Of a stretch of DNA of 51,418 bases, positions 36,350-45,711 are shown one piece after another. The notes below the pieces were generated by a model. The model did not search any database. It saw nothing but the letters and a program-made list of their open reading frames with translations, and was not told the DNA's origin. Origin of the DNA: Pleomorphomonas koreensis DSM 23070 (GTDB taxonomy: Bacteria; Pseudomonadota; Alphaproteobacteria; Rhizobiales; Pleomorphomonadaceae); the NCBI RefSeq assembly GCF_000425185.1, contig NZ_AULH01000023.1, positions 1 to 51,418 on the forward strand, in the 5' to 3' direction. Positions within the stretch are counted from its first letter, which is position 1, and each line of letters begins with the position of its first letter. Made by a program: the position numbers and the translations under genes.

Positions 36350-36472
36350 CGCCTTGCAAGGCGGAGGAAAAGAGGGTCGCTCCCAAGGCGAACGGGCACG
36401 GGAACCCATGGGTTTCCTAGGGGCGTTCGCCTTCGGTTCGTGGCGCCAAGGCCGGACCCTCGAACGTCCGGC
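36350..36472 (+). ncRNA. Structured hppA 5' leader (candidate regulatory RNA)
   Basis: Three non-overlapping dyads follow each other before the hppA ribosome-binding site (ggaggg, 36478-36483). First, cgccttgcaaggcg (36350-36363) is a perfect palindrome. Second, aaggcgaacg (36385-36394) pairs perfectly with cgttcgcctt (36424-36433), with an inner stem ggaaccc / gggtttcc (36401-36416). Third, gccggac (36451-36457) pairs with gtccggc (36466-36472). I do not recognise a known riboswitch class. Confidence 0.45.
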
Positions 36473-36486
36473 ACTGCGGAGGGATC

Positions 36487-38622
36487 ATGTACGTTCTATA
36501 CATCGCGATCATCTGCGGACTGCTGGCCATCGCCTACGGCGTATGGGCGGTCAAGTCCGTCATGGCATCGGACGCGGGCAGCGCCCGCATGCAGGAAATC
36601 TCGGGGGCTGTCGCCGAGGGTGCCAAGGCCTACCTCAAGCGCCAGTACACCACCATCGGCATCGTCGGCGTGGTGATCCTGGTGGTGATCGCGTGGCTGC
36701 TGGGTCTGCCGGTCGCCATCGGCTTCGTGGTTGGCGCCGTCCTGTCGGGCCTCGCCGGCTTCATCGGCATGAACGTGTCGGTTCGCGCCAACGTCCGCAC
36801 CGCCGCCGCCGCCATGCAGTCGCTGGCCGGGGGCCTCAACATCGCCTTCAAGGCGGGCGCCGTCACCGGCATGCTGGTGGCCGGCCTCGCCCTGCTCGGC
36901 GTTGCCGTCTACTTCTGGGTGCTGACCGGCCCGATGGGCTATGCGGTCAACGACCGCACGGTCATCGACGCCCTCGTCGCCCTCGGCTTCGGCGCCTCGC
37001 TGATCTCCATCTTCGCCCGTCTCGGCGGCGGCATCTTCACCAAGGGCGCCGACGTCGGCGCCGACCTCGTCGGCAAGGTCGAGGCCGGCATTCCGGAAGA
37101 TGACCCGCGCAACCCGGCCACCATCGCCGACAACGTCGGCGACAACGTCGGCGACTGCGCCGGCATGGCCGCCGACCTGTTCGAGACCTACGCGGTGACT
37201 GTGGTCGCCACCATGGTGCTCGCCTCGATCTTCTTCGCCGGCAATGCCGACCTGCTGACCAAGGCGATGCTGTATCCGCTCTTGATCTGCGGCGCCTGCA
37301 TCATCACCTCGATCATCGGCACCTTCTTCGTCAAGCTGGGCGCCAACAACTCGATCATGGGCGCTCTCTACAAGGGCCTGTGGGCGTCTTCGCTGTTGTC
37401 GATCATCGGCCTCGGCGGCGCCACCTCGCTGACCATCGGCTGGGGCGAAATCGTCATCGGCGACATCGTCACCTCGGGCACCAAGCTGTTCATCTGCGGC
37501 ATCCTCGGCCTGGTGGTGACCGGCCTGATCGTCTGGATCACCGAGTACTACACTGGCACCGGCAAGCGTCCGGTGACGTCGATCGCCCAGGCGTCGGTCA
37601 CCGGCCACGGCACCAACGTCATCCAGGGCCTCGCGGTGTCGCTCGAGTCGACCGCGCTGCCGGCGCTGGTCATCGTCGCCGGCATCATCGCCACCTACCA
37701 GCTCGGCGGCCTGTTCGGCACGGCCATCGCCGTCACCACCATGCTCGGCCTCGCCGGCATGATCGTGGCGCTCGACGCCTTCGGCCCGGTCACCGACAAC
37801 GCCGGCGGTATCGCCGAGATGGCCGGCCTGCCCAAGGACGTCCGTCACACCACCGACGCGCTCGACGCCGTCGGCAACACCACCAAGGCCGTCACCAAGG
37901 GCTACGCCATCGGTTCGGCCGGCCTCGGCGCGCTGGTGCTGTTCGCCGCCTATACCAACGACATCCGTCACTTCGCGGAAAGCGGCGTGCCGTATTTCCA
38001 GGGTATCGGCAACATCGACCTGTCGCTGTCCAACCCCTACGTGGTGGCTGGCCTCCTGTTCGGCGGCCTGATCCCCTACCTGTTCGGCGGCATCGCCATG
38101 ACCGCCGTCGGCCGCGCCGCCGGCTCGGTGGTGGAGGAAGTGCGCCGTCAGTTCAAGGAAAAGCCGGGCATCATGGCCGGCACCGAGCGTCCGGACTACG
38201 GCCGGGCGGTCGACATGCTGACCAAGGCGGCGATCAAGGAAATGATCATCCCGTCGCTCTTGCCGGTGCTGTCGCCGCTGGTCGTCTACTTCGGCGTACT
38301 TTTCGCCTCGGGCTCGAAGGCCAACGCCTTCGCCGCCCTCGGCGCCTCGCTGCTCGGCGTGATCGTCAACGGCCTGTTCGTCGCGATCTCGATGACCTCG
38401 GGCGGCGGCGCCTGGGACAACGCCAAGAAGAGCTTCGAGGACGGCTTCGTCGACAAGGACGGCGTCAAGCACTTCAAGGGTTCCGACGCCCACAAGGCCT
38501 CGGTGACCGGCGACACCGTCGGCGATCCCTACAAGGACACCGCCGGCCCGGCCGTCAACCCGGCCATCAAGATCACCAACATCGTGGCCCTGCTGCTGCT
38601 GGCGGTTCTCGCCCATAGCTGA
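36487..38622 (+). CDS. hppA: K+-independent H+-translocating membrane pyrophosphatase
   Basis: A 711-residue proton pump of the inner membrane driven by pyrophosphate hydrolysis, with about sixteen helices. Catalytic motifs are complete: [56 protein letters not shown] and the C-terminal [34 protein letters not shown] has Lys467 and Thr470 where K+-dependent enzymes have Ala and Gly; this pair is diagnostic for K+-independent proton pumps. Start ATG 36487 with ggagggatc. It stands alone, preceded by a long structured leader and followed by a terminator. Expression may respond to energy or salt stress; the sequence does not show this directly. Confidence 0.96.
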   Translation: MYVLYIAIICGLLAIAYGVWAVKSVMASDAGSARMQEISGAVAEGAKAYLKRQYTTIGIVGVVILVVIAWLLGLPVAIGFVVGAVLSGLAGFIGMNVSVRANVRTAAAAMQSLAGGLNIAFKAGAVTGMLVAGLALLGVAVYFWVLTGPMGYAVNDRTVIDALVALGFGASLISIFARLGGGIFTKGADVGADLVGKVEAGIPEDDPRNPATIADNVGDNVGDCAGMAADLFETYAVTVVATMVLASIFFAGNADLLTKAMLYPLLICGACIITSIIGTFFVKLGANNSIMGALYKGLWASSLLSIIGLGGATSLTIGWGEIVIGDIVTSGTKLFICGILGLVVTGLIVWITEYYTGTGKRPVTSIAQASVTGHGTNVIQGLAVSLESTALPALVIVAGIIATYQLGGLFGTAIAVTTMLGLAGMIVALDAFGPVTDNAGGIAEMAGLPKDVRHTTDALDAVGNTTKAVTKGYAIGSAGLGALVLFAAYTNDIRHFAESGVPYFQGIGNIDLSLSNPYVVAGLLFGGLIPYLFGGIAMTAVGRAAGSVVEEVRRQFKEKPGIMAGTERPDYGRAVDMLTKAAIKEMIIPSLLPVLSPLVVYFGVLFASGSKANAFAALGASLLGVIVNGLFVAISMTSGGGAWDNAKKSFEDGFVDKDGVKHFKGSDAHKASVTGDTVGDPYKDTAGPAVNPAIKITNIVALLLLAVLAHS

Positions 38623-38651
38623 TAGACCACCTCAGTATTTCGACTGAACGG

Positions 38652-38679
38652 AGCGGCGGTCGGGCAACCGGCCGCCGCT
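38652..38679 (+). terminator. Terminator after hppA
   Basis: Agcggcggtcgg (38652-38663) and ccggccgccgct (38668-38679), 12 pairs with one wobble and loop gcaa, then tcggcgtttt. Confidence 0.8.
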
Positions 38680-38730
38680 TCGGCGTTTTCGGGTGGCGCC
38701 GTCGGGTGCCGTCAGCCATCGTCCGGAACC

Positions 38731-39654
38731 ATGTCCATGACGACCATCAATGCCGCCGCGCCGGCCGGCCCCGGCCGCTACCGCGGCTTCGCCTTCGCCT
38801 TCTCCGCCTATCTGATGTGGGGCTTCCTGCCCTTCTACATGAAGGCCGTCGCCCACATCTCGCCCTACGAGGTGGTGGCGCACCGCGTGCTGTGGTCGGT
38901 GCCGATGACCGCGGCCATCCTCGCCATGCTGGGCGGCTTCTCAAGCTTCCTCGCGGTGTTCCGGCAGCCGCGCACGCTGGCCCTGGGCTTTCTCACCGCC
39001 AGCCTGATCTCGGTGAACTGGGCGATCTACGTCTGGGCGATCGGCAGCGGGCGGACGATCGAATCGGCGCTCGGCTATTTCATCAACCCGCTGGTCAACG
39101 TCGCTCTCGGCACCGTGTTCCTCGGCGAGCGGCTCACCCGCATGCAGATGTTCGCCGTGGCGCTCGCCGTGTTCGGCGTCGGCCTGATGACGGTGGAGAG
39201 CGGCGGCCTGCCGTGGGTGTCGCTGGCGCTGGCGCTGACCTTCGGCATCTACGGCTATCTCAAGAAGACGCTGCCGATCGGTCCGACGCAGGGCTTTCTC
39301 CTGGAAGTGGTGCTGATCTCGCCGCTGGCGCTCGCCTACATCGGCTGGCTCGCCGCGACCGGGAGCGGCCATTTCGCCGGCACCGGCGTCGCGGCCACGC
39401 CCGTCGACACGCTGCTGCTGGTCGCCGCCGGCCCCATCACGGCTGTGCCGCTGATCCTGTTCGTCTACGGGGCGCGGCTCCTGCGCTACTCGACCATCGG
39501 CCTGATGCAGTACATGGCGCCGTCGATGATCTTCATCACCGCCATCTTCGTGTTCCACGAGCCCTTCTCGGCCGGCAAGCTGGTCGCCTTCATGTTCATC
39601 TGGGCGGCGCTGGTCGTCTACACCGCGACGGTGCTGCCCGGACGCCGGCGGTGA
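38731..39654 (+). CDS. rarD: RarD/EamA-family transporter
   Basis: A 307-residue inner-membrane protein with ten hydrophobic helices in two EamA repeats. The RarD hallmarks are AFSAYLMWGFLPFYMKAVAH in the first helix and VNWAIYVWAIGSGRTIESALG with FINPLVNVALGTVFLGERLT in the middle, ending IGLMQYMAPSMIFITAIFVF with HEPFSAGKL. RarD proteins are drug/metabolite-superfamily permeases first named for chloramphenicol sensitivity; the natural substrate is not known. Start ATG 38731, or 38737 two codons later. It lies between two terminators, so it is monocistronic. Confidence 0.92.
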   Translation: MSMTTINAAAPAGPGRYRGFAFAFSAYLMWGFLPFYMKAVAHISPYEVVAHRVLWSVPMTAAILAMLGGFSSFLAVFRQPRTLALGFLTASLISVNWAIYVWAIGSGRTIESALGYFINPLVNVALGTVFLGERLTRMQMFAVALAVFGVGLMTVESGGLPWVSLALALTFGIYGYLKKTLPIGPTQGFLLEVVLISPLALAYIGWLAATGSGHFAGTGVAATPVDTLLLVAAGPITAVPLILFVYGARLLRYSTIGLMQYMAPSMIFITAIFVFHEPFSAGKLVAFMFIWAALVVYTATVLPGRRR

Positions 39655-39661
39655 AAAAGCA

Positions 39662-39687
39662 AGGGGCGCGGCCGATGCCGCGCCCCT
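39662..39687. terminator. Bidirectional terminator between rarD and bamE
   Basis: Aggggcgcggc (39662-39672) and gccgcgcccct (39677-39687): a perfect 11-pair stem with loop cgat, preceded by aaaaagca on the rarD side. Confidence 0.8.
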
Positions 39688-39716
39688 GAGACCGTATCCG
39701 TCGTGATCGGCCGCTG

Positions 39717-40190
39717 TTAGTTACCGAGCGGGTTGACGCGACCGACGCCCTTGAAGATCTGGCTGATCAGATTGAGGTCGGCGCCGCTGGTGCGGGTCTT
39801 GCGCTCGATGAAGTCGAACAGCTTGCCGTCCTGCAGGCCGTAATTGGCAATCTGCTTGACCAGGCCCTTGTCGTCGAAATAAACGGCGAGCACCCGCTGG
39901 TCGGTGACCGAGCGGCCCATGATCGGGTTCTCTTCGATGGTTTGGGAGATGTAGTAGAAGGCGTCGCCGGCCAGCGCCGAGGTGGTCGACGGCGAGCCGA
40001 GCACCAAGAGCACCTGCTCGCGCGACGAGCCGACCGGCACTTGGGCCAGCGCGTCCTCGGACAGCACATAGCCGTGCTGGATGGGCGCCGTGCCGCAGGC
40101 CGACAGGGAGACGGCCGTCAGCAGGACGAGCGCCGCGCCCTTCAGACCCAACATCATGCCCGACGGGCGTTCACTCCGGCTGAACTTCAC
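39717..40190 (-). CDS. bamE: Outer-membrane assembly lipoprotein BamE (SmpA/OmlA)
   Basis: A 157-residue lipoprotein of the BAM outer-membrane protein insertion machine. The lipobox is VSLSAC with Cys32. The BamE fold follows: YVLSEDALAQVPVGSSREQVLLVLGSP is the conserved first half, and DAFYYISQTIEENPIMGRSV with VLAVYFDDKGLVKQI the second. The N-terminal stretch before the signal peptide (MKFSRSERPSG) is slightly long, so translation could start at Met12 (40157). Position divergent from the Cbp3-like gene is conserved in Rhizobiales. Confidence 0.92.
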   Translation of the reverse strand: MKFSRSERPSGMMLGLKGAALVLLTAVSLSACGTAPIQHGYVLSEDALAQVPVGSSREQVLLVLGSPSTTSALAGDAFYYISQTIEENPIMGRSVTDQRVLAVYFDDKGLVKQIANYGLQDGKLFDFIERKTRTSGADLNLISQIFKGVGRVNPLGN

Positions 40191-40207
40191 ATGAGCCTCC
40201 CGGCTTA

Positions 40208-40261
40208 TTACCCTGCCTCAGTCGCCGGCGGTGGCTCCGCCACCTTGGCTTCCGCTCCGCT
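40208..40261. repeat. 54-bp direct repeat, copy 1
   Basis: Ttaccctgcctcagtcgccg and onward to tccgctccgct; identical at every base to 40345-40398. Contains an internal stem ggtggc-tcc-gccacc. The copies are spaced 137 bases apart start to start. Confidence 0.95.
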
Positions 40262-40344
40262 TTCCGTCTTTCGGGGCTTCGCCACGAAAGACCCGCTCCG
40301 CGCGGCGCCGCTTGGCGCCGGAAGCCGCTGTCGCGGCTTCTTGT

Positions 40345-40398
40345 TTACCCTGCCTCAGTCGCCGGCGGTGGCTCCGCCACCTTGGCTTCCGCTCCGCT
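40345..40398. repeat. 54-bp direct repeat, copy 2
   Basis: Exact second copy of 40208-40261, separated from it by 83 bases that fold into three hairpins. Sequence identity ends sharply on both sides. Confidence 0.95.
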
Positions 40399-40551
40399 GA
40401 CGCCTTGGAAGGCGATTTCGGATGCGCTCCACGCTTGGCAACTTGGTTACCTTGCGATAGGTCACGAGGCAACGTCAATTCGTGCGTCCGGCGCGGTTTC
40501 CTGTCGATCACCGCGCCGGCCTTGGTCTTCATTGAAGGAAACGGCAAAACT

Positions 40552-41097
40552 ATGGTGTTCGGCCTCTTCCGGCGAAAGGCGCCGCCGGGCGCCGCGCCGC
40601 TCTATGACGGGCTGATGCGCGCGGCGCGCCAGCCGGCCTTCTATGCCGAGCTGGGCGTCGCCGACAGCGTCGAGGGGCGGCTGGAGATGCTGATGCTGCA
40701 CGTCGGCCTGGTCGTCCATCGCCTCTCCGCCGAGGCGGCCGGCCGCGAGACGGCGCGCGGCCTCACCGAACTGTTTATCGACGACATGCAGCGCTCGCTG
40801 CGCGAGATCGGCTACGACGACAGCGGCCTCAAACGCCGCCTGAAGAAGCTGGCCGGCGCCTTCTACGGCCGCATGGAGGCGACGGCGGCGGCGCTGGCCG
40901 GCGACCGGCCGGATGCGCTCGCCGACACGCTGGCGCGCAACGTCTACGGCGGCAAGGCCGATCCCCAACACGCCGCCCGCCTCGCCGAGCACGTCCACAG
41001 CTTCGCCGACAGCCTCGCCGGAACGCCGGCCGCCGAACTGGCCGCCGGCAACCTGCCTTCCCCGCCGCTCTTTGCCGCCGCCGAGGAGACGCCATGA
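40552..41097 (+). CDS. Ubiquinol-cytochrome c chaperone-like protein (Cbp3 family)
   Basis: A 181-residue protein with the Cbp3/UQCC domain across about 15-170. MVFGLFRRKAPPGAAPLYDG at the N-terminus, YAELGVADSVEGRLEMLMLHVGL, and FIDDMQRSLREIGYDDSGL with KRLKKLAGAFYGRM are characteristic. In mitochondria Cbp3 chaperones cytochrome b of complex III; the bacterial role is inferred by homology and not tested. Starts at ATG 40552 with aagga 12 bases before it, which is a little far. Its stop overlaps the DUF177 gene (ATGA). The frame open back to 40231 crosses the repeats and is not coding. Confidence 0.85.
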   Translation: MVFGLFRRKAPPGAAPLYDGLMRAARQPAFYAELGVADSVEGRLEMLMLHVGLVVHRLSAEAAGRETARGLTELFIDDMQRSLREIGYDDSGLKRRLKKLAGAFYGRMEATAAALAGDRPDALADTLARNVYGGKADPQHAARLAEHVHSFADSLAGTPAAELAAGNLPSPPLFAAAEETP

Positions 41098-41636
41098 CCG
41101 ACCAAGATCCTATCCCCTTCTCCCGCCGCTTCGCCTGGGACCGGGTGCAGCCGCGCGGCACGCCGGTGAGCATCGAGGCGACGCCGGCCGAATGCAAGGC
41201 CATCGCCGATGCGCTCGGCATCCTCAAGGTAGCGAACGCCTCGGCTGAATTCCTGGTGACGCCGTTCCGCAAGACCGGCTTCAAGGTGACGGGCGAGGTG
41301 AGGGCCGAGGTCGAGCAAGCCTGCGTTGTCAGCCTCGAACCGGTGCCCGAGAGCATCTCCGAGACCGTCGATCTGCGCTTTCTGCCGGAAAGCGAGATCG
41401 AGCCGGTGGACGAGGAGATCGAGGTCGACATCGACGCCGAGGACCCGCCGGAGCCGATCGTCGGCGCCTTTGTCGATCTCGGCGTGCTCGCCACCGAGTT
41501 CATCGCCGTCGGCCTCGATCCCTACCCGCGGTCGCCGGGGGCCGAGTTCACGCCGCTGATCGAGGACGACGGCAGCGAGGACGAGGCGGAATCGCCCTTC
41601 GCCGGCCTCTCCGCGCTGAAGGACAAGCAACCCTGA
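41094..41636 (+). CDS. DUF177 (YceD-like) protein
   Basis: A 180-residue acidic protein of the YceD/DUF177 family, conserved beside plsX-fabH or rpmF in bacteria and implicated in 23S rRNA accumulation or ribosome assembly in some species. Begins with a short basic part ([14 protein letters not shown]). The central region shows [20 protein letters not shown], where the Cys sits in the conserved QxCVV-type segment. The C-terminus is very acidic ([13 protein letters not shown]). Translationally coupled to the chaperone gene by a 4-base overlap; plsX begins 119 bases later. Confidence 0.85.
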   Translation: MTDQDPIPFSRRFAWDRVQPRGTPVSIEATPAECKAIADALGILKVANASAEFLVTPFRKTGFKVTGEVRAEVEQACVVSLEPVPESISETVDLRFLPESEIEPVDEEIEVDIDAEDPPEPIVGAFVDLGVLATEFIAVGLDPYPRSPGAEFTPLIEDDGSEDEAESPFAGLSALKDKQP

Positions 41637-41755
41637 CGGTTGCCGTCGCGCCGCCCTCCACGGCGGCGGGCGCACATTTTGCTGTTGTGTCCGCGGGGGG
41701 AATGGTTATCTTCCCGCCGCGTTATTGTCGGCGGTCGCCGCGCATCCGAGGATTC

Positions 41756-42820
41756 ATGGCCGAACCTCTCACCATCTCCATCGACGTCATGGGCGGCGAC
41801 TTCGGGCCGTCGGTGACGCTCGCCGGCGCCGATCTCGAACTGACGCGGCGCCCCGATCTCCGTTACGAACTGTTTGGCGACGAAGCCGTGGTGCTGCCGG
41901 TGCTGGAGCAGTATCCGGCCGTCAAGGCCGCCTCGCGCTTCCACCATTGCGAAGTCACCGTGGCGATGGACGAGAAGCCGTCGAGTGCGCTGCGCCACGG
42001 CCGCTGGAAGTCGTCGATGTGGCGGGCCATCGAGGCGGTGAAGAAGGGCGAGGCGCATTTCGCCGTTTCCGCCGGCAACACCGGCGCGCTGATGGCCATG
42101 TCGAAGTTCTGCCTCAGGACCATGGCCAACATCGACCGGCCGGCGCTGGCCGCGCTTTGGCCGAACCTGAAATCGGAATCGATCGTGCTCGACGTCGGTG
42201 CCTCGATCGGCGCCGACGCGCAGCAGCTGATCGGCTTCGCGGTGATGGGGGCGGCCATGGCGCGTGCCCTGTTCCATACCGAAGTCGCCACGGTGGGGCT
42301 GCTCAACGTCGGCGTCGAGGACGTCAAGGGCAACGAGGAGGTGCGGGCGGCCGGCCAGATCCTCAAGGAGACGGCGCTCGCCAACCTCGACTATGCCGGC
42401 TTCGTCGAGGGCGACGACATCGGCCGCGGCCGGGTGGACGTCATCGTCACCGAGGGCTTTGCCGGCAATATCGCCCTCAAGACGGCGGAAGGCACGGTCA
42501 AGCAGATGACTGCTTACCTGCGTACGGCGCTCGGCCGCACCTGGATGACGCGCCTCGGCTATCTGCTGGCGCGCGGCGCCTTCCAGGGCCTCAGGGAGAA
42601 AATGGATCCGCGCAAGTACAACGGCGGCGTCTTCCTCGGCCTCAACGGCATCGTCATCAAGAGCCACGGCGGCACCGACGCCTTCGGCTTTGCGGCGGCG
42701 CTCGATCTCGGCTACGACATGGCGCGCAATGGCCTGATGGCCAAGATCGAGACCGACCTTGCCCACTACTACCGGGAGCAGGCGGCGGGTGGCGCCGTCG
42801 CCGGCGAGAAAGGAAGCTGA
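41756..42820 (+). CDS. plsX: Phosphate acyltransferase PlsX
   Basis: A 354-residue peripheral membrane enzyme that converts acyl-ACP to acyl-phosphate, the acyl donor for the first step of phospholipid synthesis by Pls[19 protein letters not shown] at the N-terminus is the family signature, and [34 protein letters not shown] and [19 protein letters not shown] follow. [19 protein letters not shown] and [19 protein letters not shown] complete the fold. Length is normal. Start ATG 41756 with a weak ccgagg upstream. fabH begins 4 bases after the stop, so the two form an operon that supplies fatty acids to lipids. Confidence 0.96.
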   Translation: MAEPLTISIDVMGGDFGPSVTLAGADLELTRRPDLRYELFGDEAVVLPVLEQYPAVKAASRFHHCEVTVAMDEKPSSALRHGRWKSSMWRAIEAVKKGEAHFAVSAGNTGALMAMSKFCLRTMANIDRPALAALWPNLKSESIVLDVGASIGADAQQLIGFAVMGAAMARALFHTEVATVGLLNVGVEDVKGNEEVRAAGQILKETALANLDYAGFVEGDDIGRGRVDVIVTEGFAGNIALKTAEGTVKQMTAYLRTALGRTWMTRLGYLLARGAFQGLREKMDPRKYNGGVFLGLNGIVIKSHGGTDAFGFAAALDLGYDMARNGLMAKIETDLAHYYREQAAGGAVAGEKGS

Positions 42821-42824
42821 CACC

Positions 42825-43796
42825 GTGATCCGAAGCGTCATTCTGGGCACGGGGAGCTACCTGCCCGCCAAGGTTCTGACCAACAAGGAACTCGCCGAGC
42901 GGGTCGACACTTCGGATGAATGGATCGTGCAGCGCACGGGCATCCGCGAGCGCCACATCGCCGCCGACGGCGAGCTGACCTCCGACCTTGCCGCGGCCGC
43001 CGCCACCGAGGCGCTGGCCGCCGCCGGCGTCAGCGCCGACGAGATCGACCTGGTGCTGCTGGCCACCGCGACGCCCGACCGCACCTTTCCGTCGTCGGCC
43101 GTCGAGGTGCAGAGGAAGCTCGGGGTTACCCACGGCTTCGCCTTCGATCTGCAGGCGGTCTGTTCGGGCTTCATCTACGCGCTCACCGTCGCCGACAGCC
43201 TGATGCGCACCGGCCTTGCCCGCAAGGCGCTGGTGATCGGCGCCGATACCTTCTCGCGCATCCTCGACTGGAACGACCGCACCACCTGCGTGCTGTTCGG
43301 CGACGGCGCCGGTGCCGTGGTGCTCGGCGTTGAGGAGGGCGAGGGCACGACGGCCGATCGCGGCCTGCTCGCCGCCAGCCTCCGCGCCGACGGTCGCCAC
43401 GTCGACAAGCTCTGCACCGACGGCGGCCCGTCGATGACCGGCGCGCCCGGCCATGTGCGCATGCATGGCCAGGAGGTGTTCAAGTTCGCGGTCGGTGGCG
43501 TCGGCGACGTCATCAAGTCGGTGTTCGAGGCGACCGGTTTCGACGGCGCCAGCATCGATTGGTTCGTTCCCCATCAGGCCAACCGCCGCATCATCGAGGG
43601 ATCGGCCAAGAAGCTCGGCATACGCTTGGAAAAGACGATTATCACCGTCGAGGGGCACGCCAATACTTCGGCGGCGACCATCCCGCTCGCCCTCGATTCC
43701 GGCGTGCGCACAGGCAAGGTGAAGCGCGACGACGTGCTGCTGTTCGAGGCGGTCGGCGGTGGCCTCACCTGGGGCGCTGTGATCCTACGTTGGTAG
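42825..43796 (+). CDS. fabH: 3-oxoacyl-ACP synthase III (FabH)
   Basis: A 323-residue thiolase-fold condensing enzyme that starts fatty acid synthesis from acetyl-CoA and malonyl-ACP. Catalytic Cys113 lies in [13 protein letters not shown], the His in VPHQANRRI and the Asn in [14 protein letters not shown]; all three residues of the triad are present. The end [20 protein letters not shown] is typical. GTG 42825 is the start: aggaag lies 8 bases upstream, no ATG fits the family N-terminus, and the preceding plsX stop is 4 bases away. Confidence 0.96.
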   Translation: MIRSVILGTGSYLPAKVLTNKELAERVDTSDEWIVQRTGIRERHIAADGELTSDLAAAAATEALAAAGVSADEIDLVLLATATPDRTFPSSAVEVQRKLGVTHGFAFDLQAVCSGFIYALTVADSLMRTGLARKALVIGADTFSRILDWNDRTTCVLFGDGAGAVVLGVEEGEGTTADRGLLAASLRADGRHVDKLCTDGGPSMTGAPGHVRMHGQEVFKFAVGGVGDVIKSVFEATGFDGASIDWFVPHQANRRIIEGSAKKLGIRLEKTIITVEGHANTSAATIPLALDSGVRTGKVKRDDVLLFEAVGGGLTWGAVILRW

Positions 43797-43844
43797 CATG
43801 GATCGGTTTTTTGTTTATTTGGAAAGACTTGCGCGGAAAAAGGA

Positions 43845-43873
43845 TTGACCGCATCCGTATCTGGCACTACCTT
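43845..43873 (+). promoter_or_regulatory. Possible promoter of ihfA
   Basis: TTGACC (43845-43850) with a -10 candidate within gcactaccttcc (about 43864-43873), roughly 75-100 bases before the start codon. The -10 departs from consensus. Confidence 0.35.
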
Positions 43874-43945
43874 CCTCGCCTGTGTCTTTTGGTCTCGACC
43901 GGCGGCTGATCCGCGGTCGACTGGAACAACGGGAGCTTGCGATCC

Positions 43946-44266
43946 ATGGGGGGCAAAACTGTAACCCGCGCCGATCTATGCGAGGCCGTGTACCAGAAGG
44001 TCGGGCTGTCGAGGAGCGAGTCAGCCGAACTCGTGGAATCGGTGCTGCGCGAGATCGCCGATTGTCTGGTGACTGGCGAGACCGTCAAGCTGTCGTCCTT
44101 CGGAACGTTTTCGGTTCGCTCGAAGACCGAGCGCATCGGCCGCAACCCGAAGACCGGCGAGGAAGTGCCGATCCTTCCGCGCCGCGTGCTGGTGTTCAAG
44201 CCGAGCAACGTCTTGAAGACGGAAATCAACGGTGGCGACAGCTCTGCCGCCGAAGCCGACGATTGA
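43946..44266 (+). CDS. ihfA: Integration host factor subunit alpha
   Basis: A 106-residue HU/IHF-family DNA-bending protein; with IhfB it shapes promoters, origins and recombination sites. [20 protein letters not shown] is the N-terminal helix region. [20 protein letters not shown] and [19 protein letters not shown] form the beta arm, where NPKTG carries the proline that intercalates into DNA. A short acidic tail (AAEADD) follows. ATG 43946 with gggag 10-14 bases before it. Position after fabH is conserved, and a MerR gene follows 176 bases on. Confidence 0.93.
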   Translation: MGGKTVTRADLCEAVYQKVGLSRSESAELVESVLREIADCLVTGETVKLSSFGTFSVRSKTERIGRNPKTGEEVPILPRRVLVFKPSNVLKTEINGGDSSAAEADD

Positions 44267-44353
44267 ACCGCCGGCGAGCCCTGGGCCGCGCGGAAATTAT
44301 CATTGAAATACAATGGCCTGGTGGACGATCTTCGCGTTGGTGCGAGATCGGGC

Positions 44354-44383
44354 TTGGCATTTTTCACGTACCCCTTCTATAGT
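44354..44383 (+). promoter_or_regulatory. Promoter of the MerR-family gene (predicted)
   Basis: TTGGCA (44354-44359), 18-base spacer, TATAGT (44378-44383), about 60 bases upstream of the start codon. Reads like a standard sigma-70 promoter, in contrast to the Caulobacter-type ones elsewhere in the window. Confidence 0.5.
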
Positions 44384-44442
44384 GGAGCGCTTTGCGAATC
44401 CGGTCTCATGGGATTCAGGGCGGCATCAGGTCGAGCGGCGGC

Positions 44443-45117
44443 GTGGAAAAGGCAACGGACGCTTTCAGGACGATCAGCGAGGTTGCGGAGGATCTTGATC
44501 TTCCGCAGCATGTGCTGCGCTTCTGGGAAACCAAATTCAGCCAGATCCGCCCGATGAAGCGCGGCGGCGGTCGCCGCTACTACCGCCCCGACGACGTCGA
44601 ACTGCTGCGCGGCATCCAGTATCTCCTCTACGGTGAAGGCTACACAATCAAGGGCGTTCAGCGCATCCTGAAGGAGCAGGGCGCCCGCTTCGTGATGGAG
44701 GTCTGGCGCCACCCCGGCGAGCCGATCCCGGCGGCGCCGGAGGGGGCCGACGCGGATATGGACGATGCGGCCGAGGACGATGTCGCGCCGGGCGAGCCGG
44801 AGATGGAGCCTGCCGCCGCTCCGACGCGCGCCGATCCGTGGGTGGAACCGCGGATGGAGGCGAGGGCGGAACCGCGCGTCGAGCCGCCGCCGGTGCGTCC
44901 GTCGGAGATCGATGAGCCGCTGCCGGCCGGCATCCTGCCGGAGAACGCCAGCCGGGGTGGCGGCTTCCGCTTCATGGAGCGCTTCCGCGCCGCGCCCGAG
45001 CATGCGGCGCCGGCCGGCGGCGGTTCCGGCGCGCTGTCGCGCGAGGACATCCGTCGCCTGCAATCGACGTTGTTCGAACTCCTGGAATGCAAGCGCCTGC
45101 TCGATCAGACGCGCTGA
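44443..45117 (+). CDS. MerR-family transcriptional regulator (IHF-linked)
   Basis: A 224-residue protein. The winged helix-turn-helix of MerR type is about 8-78 with [20 protein letters not shown] and [20 protein letters not shown]; the tip [14 protein letters not shown] ends the domain. The remainder is not a typical coiled-coil and effector domain: it is acidic and proline-rich (residues about 95-175) with a short conserved helix at the C-terminus ([20 protein letters not shown]). Orthologues follow ihfA in Rhizobiales; the target is unknown. GTG 44443 is chosen because the conserved sequence begins there and no ATG is suitable. Confidence 0.85.
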   Translation: MEKATDAFRTISEVAEDLDLPQHVLRFWETKFSQIRPMKRGGGRRYYRPDDVELLRGIQYLLYGEGYTIKGVQRILKEQGARFVMEVWRHPGEPIPAAPEGADADMDDAAEDDVAPGEPEMEPAAAPTRADPWVEPRMEARAEPRVEPPPVRPSEIDEPLPAGILPENASRGGGFRFMERFRAAPEHAAPAGGGSGALSREDIRRLQSTLFELLECKRLLDQTR

Positions 45118-45293
45118 CGCCTGCCCTGGGATTTGCCGCGGCGGCCATTCGCCTCGGCTTTCCGGGCTTCCGGTGCTCGTGGAGCTGAGCGTCGGCGCCG
45201 CTTCGGTGCCGGGAAGCCGAGCCGCCGATCCCCATAGCGGGGTTGCAGAGGATCTCCGAAAGGCCGGCGGCTGGGGGTGGGCGAAATTAGCAC

Positions 45294-45322
45294 TTGTCCC
45301 GCCGGATCGAACCGGCTAAATC
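45294..45322 (+). promoter_or_regulatory. Promoter of tRNA-Pro (predicted)
   Basis: TTGTCCC (45294-45300), 14-base spacer, GCTAAATC (45315-45322), an exact match to the GCTAnAwC -10 of Caulobacter-type promoters, 38 bases before the mature tRNA. Confidence 0.6.
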
Positions 45323-45359
45323 CCTCCCGTCCGGCGCTTGGCGCCTGACGATGATGGAG

Positions 45360-45437
45360 CGGGCAGTAGCGCAGCCTGGTTAGCGCACGTGTCTGGGGGA
45401 CACGGGGTCGGAGGTTCAAATCCTCTCTGCCCGACCA
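45360..45437 (+). tRNA. tRNA-Pro (anticodon GGG)
   Basis: Acceptor arms cgggcag (45360-45366) and ctgcccg (45427-45433) pair fully, with discriminator A and an encoded CCA at 45435-45437. The anticodon arm is cgtgt-ctggggg-acacg, giving anticodon GGG, which reads CCC/CCU. D-arm gcgcagcctggttagcgc and T-arm ggaggttcaaatcctct are normal. One copy only; no duplicated 3' end or integrase gene points to an inserted element at this site. Confidence 0.95.
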
Positions 45438-45711
45438 TCTTTCCTCCTGAAATCCCAAGCGATTCCGTCCCGGCGTGCAACAGCGCGCCCCGGGCGTTTT
45501 TCTGCGCTCCCTGACGGCCGACGACCGCCGGGCCACCGGCCGTAGGTGTTCATACCGATCCGAAGTTTCGATTGAAAATGATACGAAAGAAAAATCGAAC
45601 TGAAACGAAGATCAAATGAACTTTCGCCGGTTCGGGTATGGCGGGAAGGCCAGCGGCGGGCCGGCGTCCGGCTGCAATCGGGGAGCGGAGCATGAGTTCG
45701 GGGAGCGGCGC

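Larger units (their letters stand above)
40191..40551. other. Divergent intergenic region with hairpin cluster, bamE to Cbp3-like gene
   Basis: 361 bases without a gene. Apart from the two 54-bp repeats, it holds cttTCG/CGAaag arms (40269-40290), cggcgcc-gctt-ggcgccg (40303-40320), and gaagccgc-tgtc-gcggcttc (40321-40340, perfect 8-pair stem). Each repeat itself contains ggtggc-tcc-gccacc. The 3' part (40400-40551) carries the promoter-side sequence of the Cbp3-like gene. Confidence 0.65.

Noticed and set aside
40231-40551. N-terminal extension of the Cbp3-like protein across the direct repeats
   Set aside because: The extension is low-complexity Arg/Pro/Ala sequence, includes exact DNA repeats and lacks family resemblance; MVFGLFRRK is the usual start.
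45105-45536. Minus-strand frame across the tRNA-Pro gene encoding GREDLNLRPRVPQTRALT
   Set aside because: This well-known false protein is the antisense translation of a proline tRNA.
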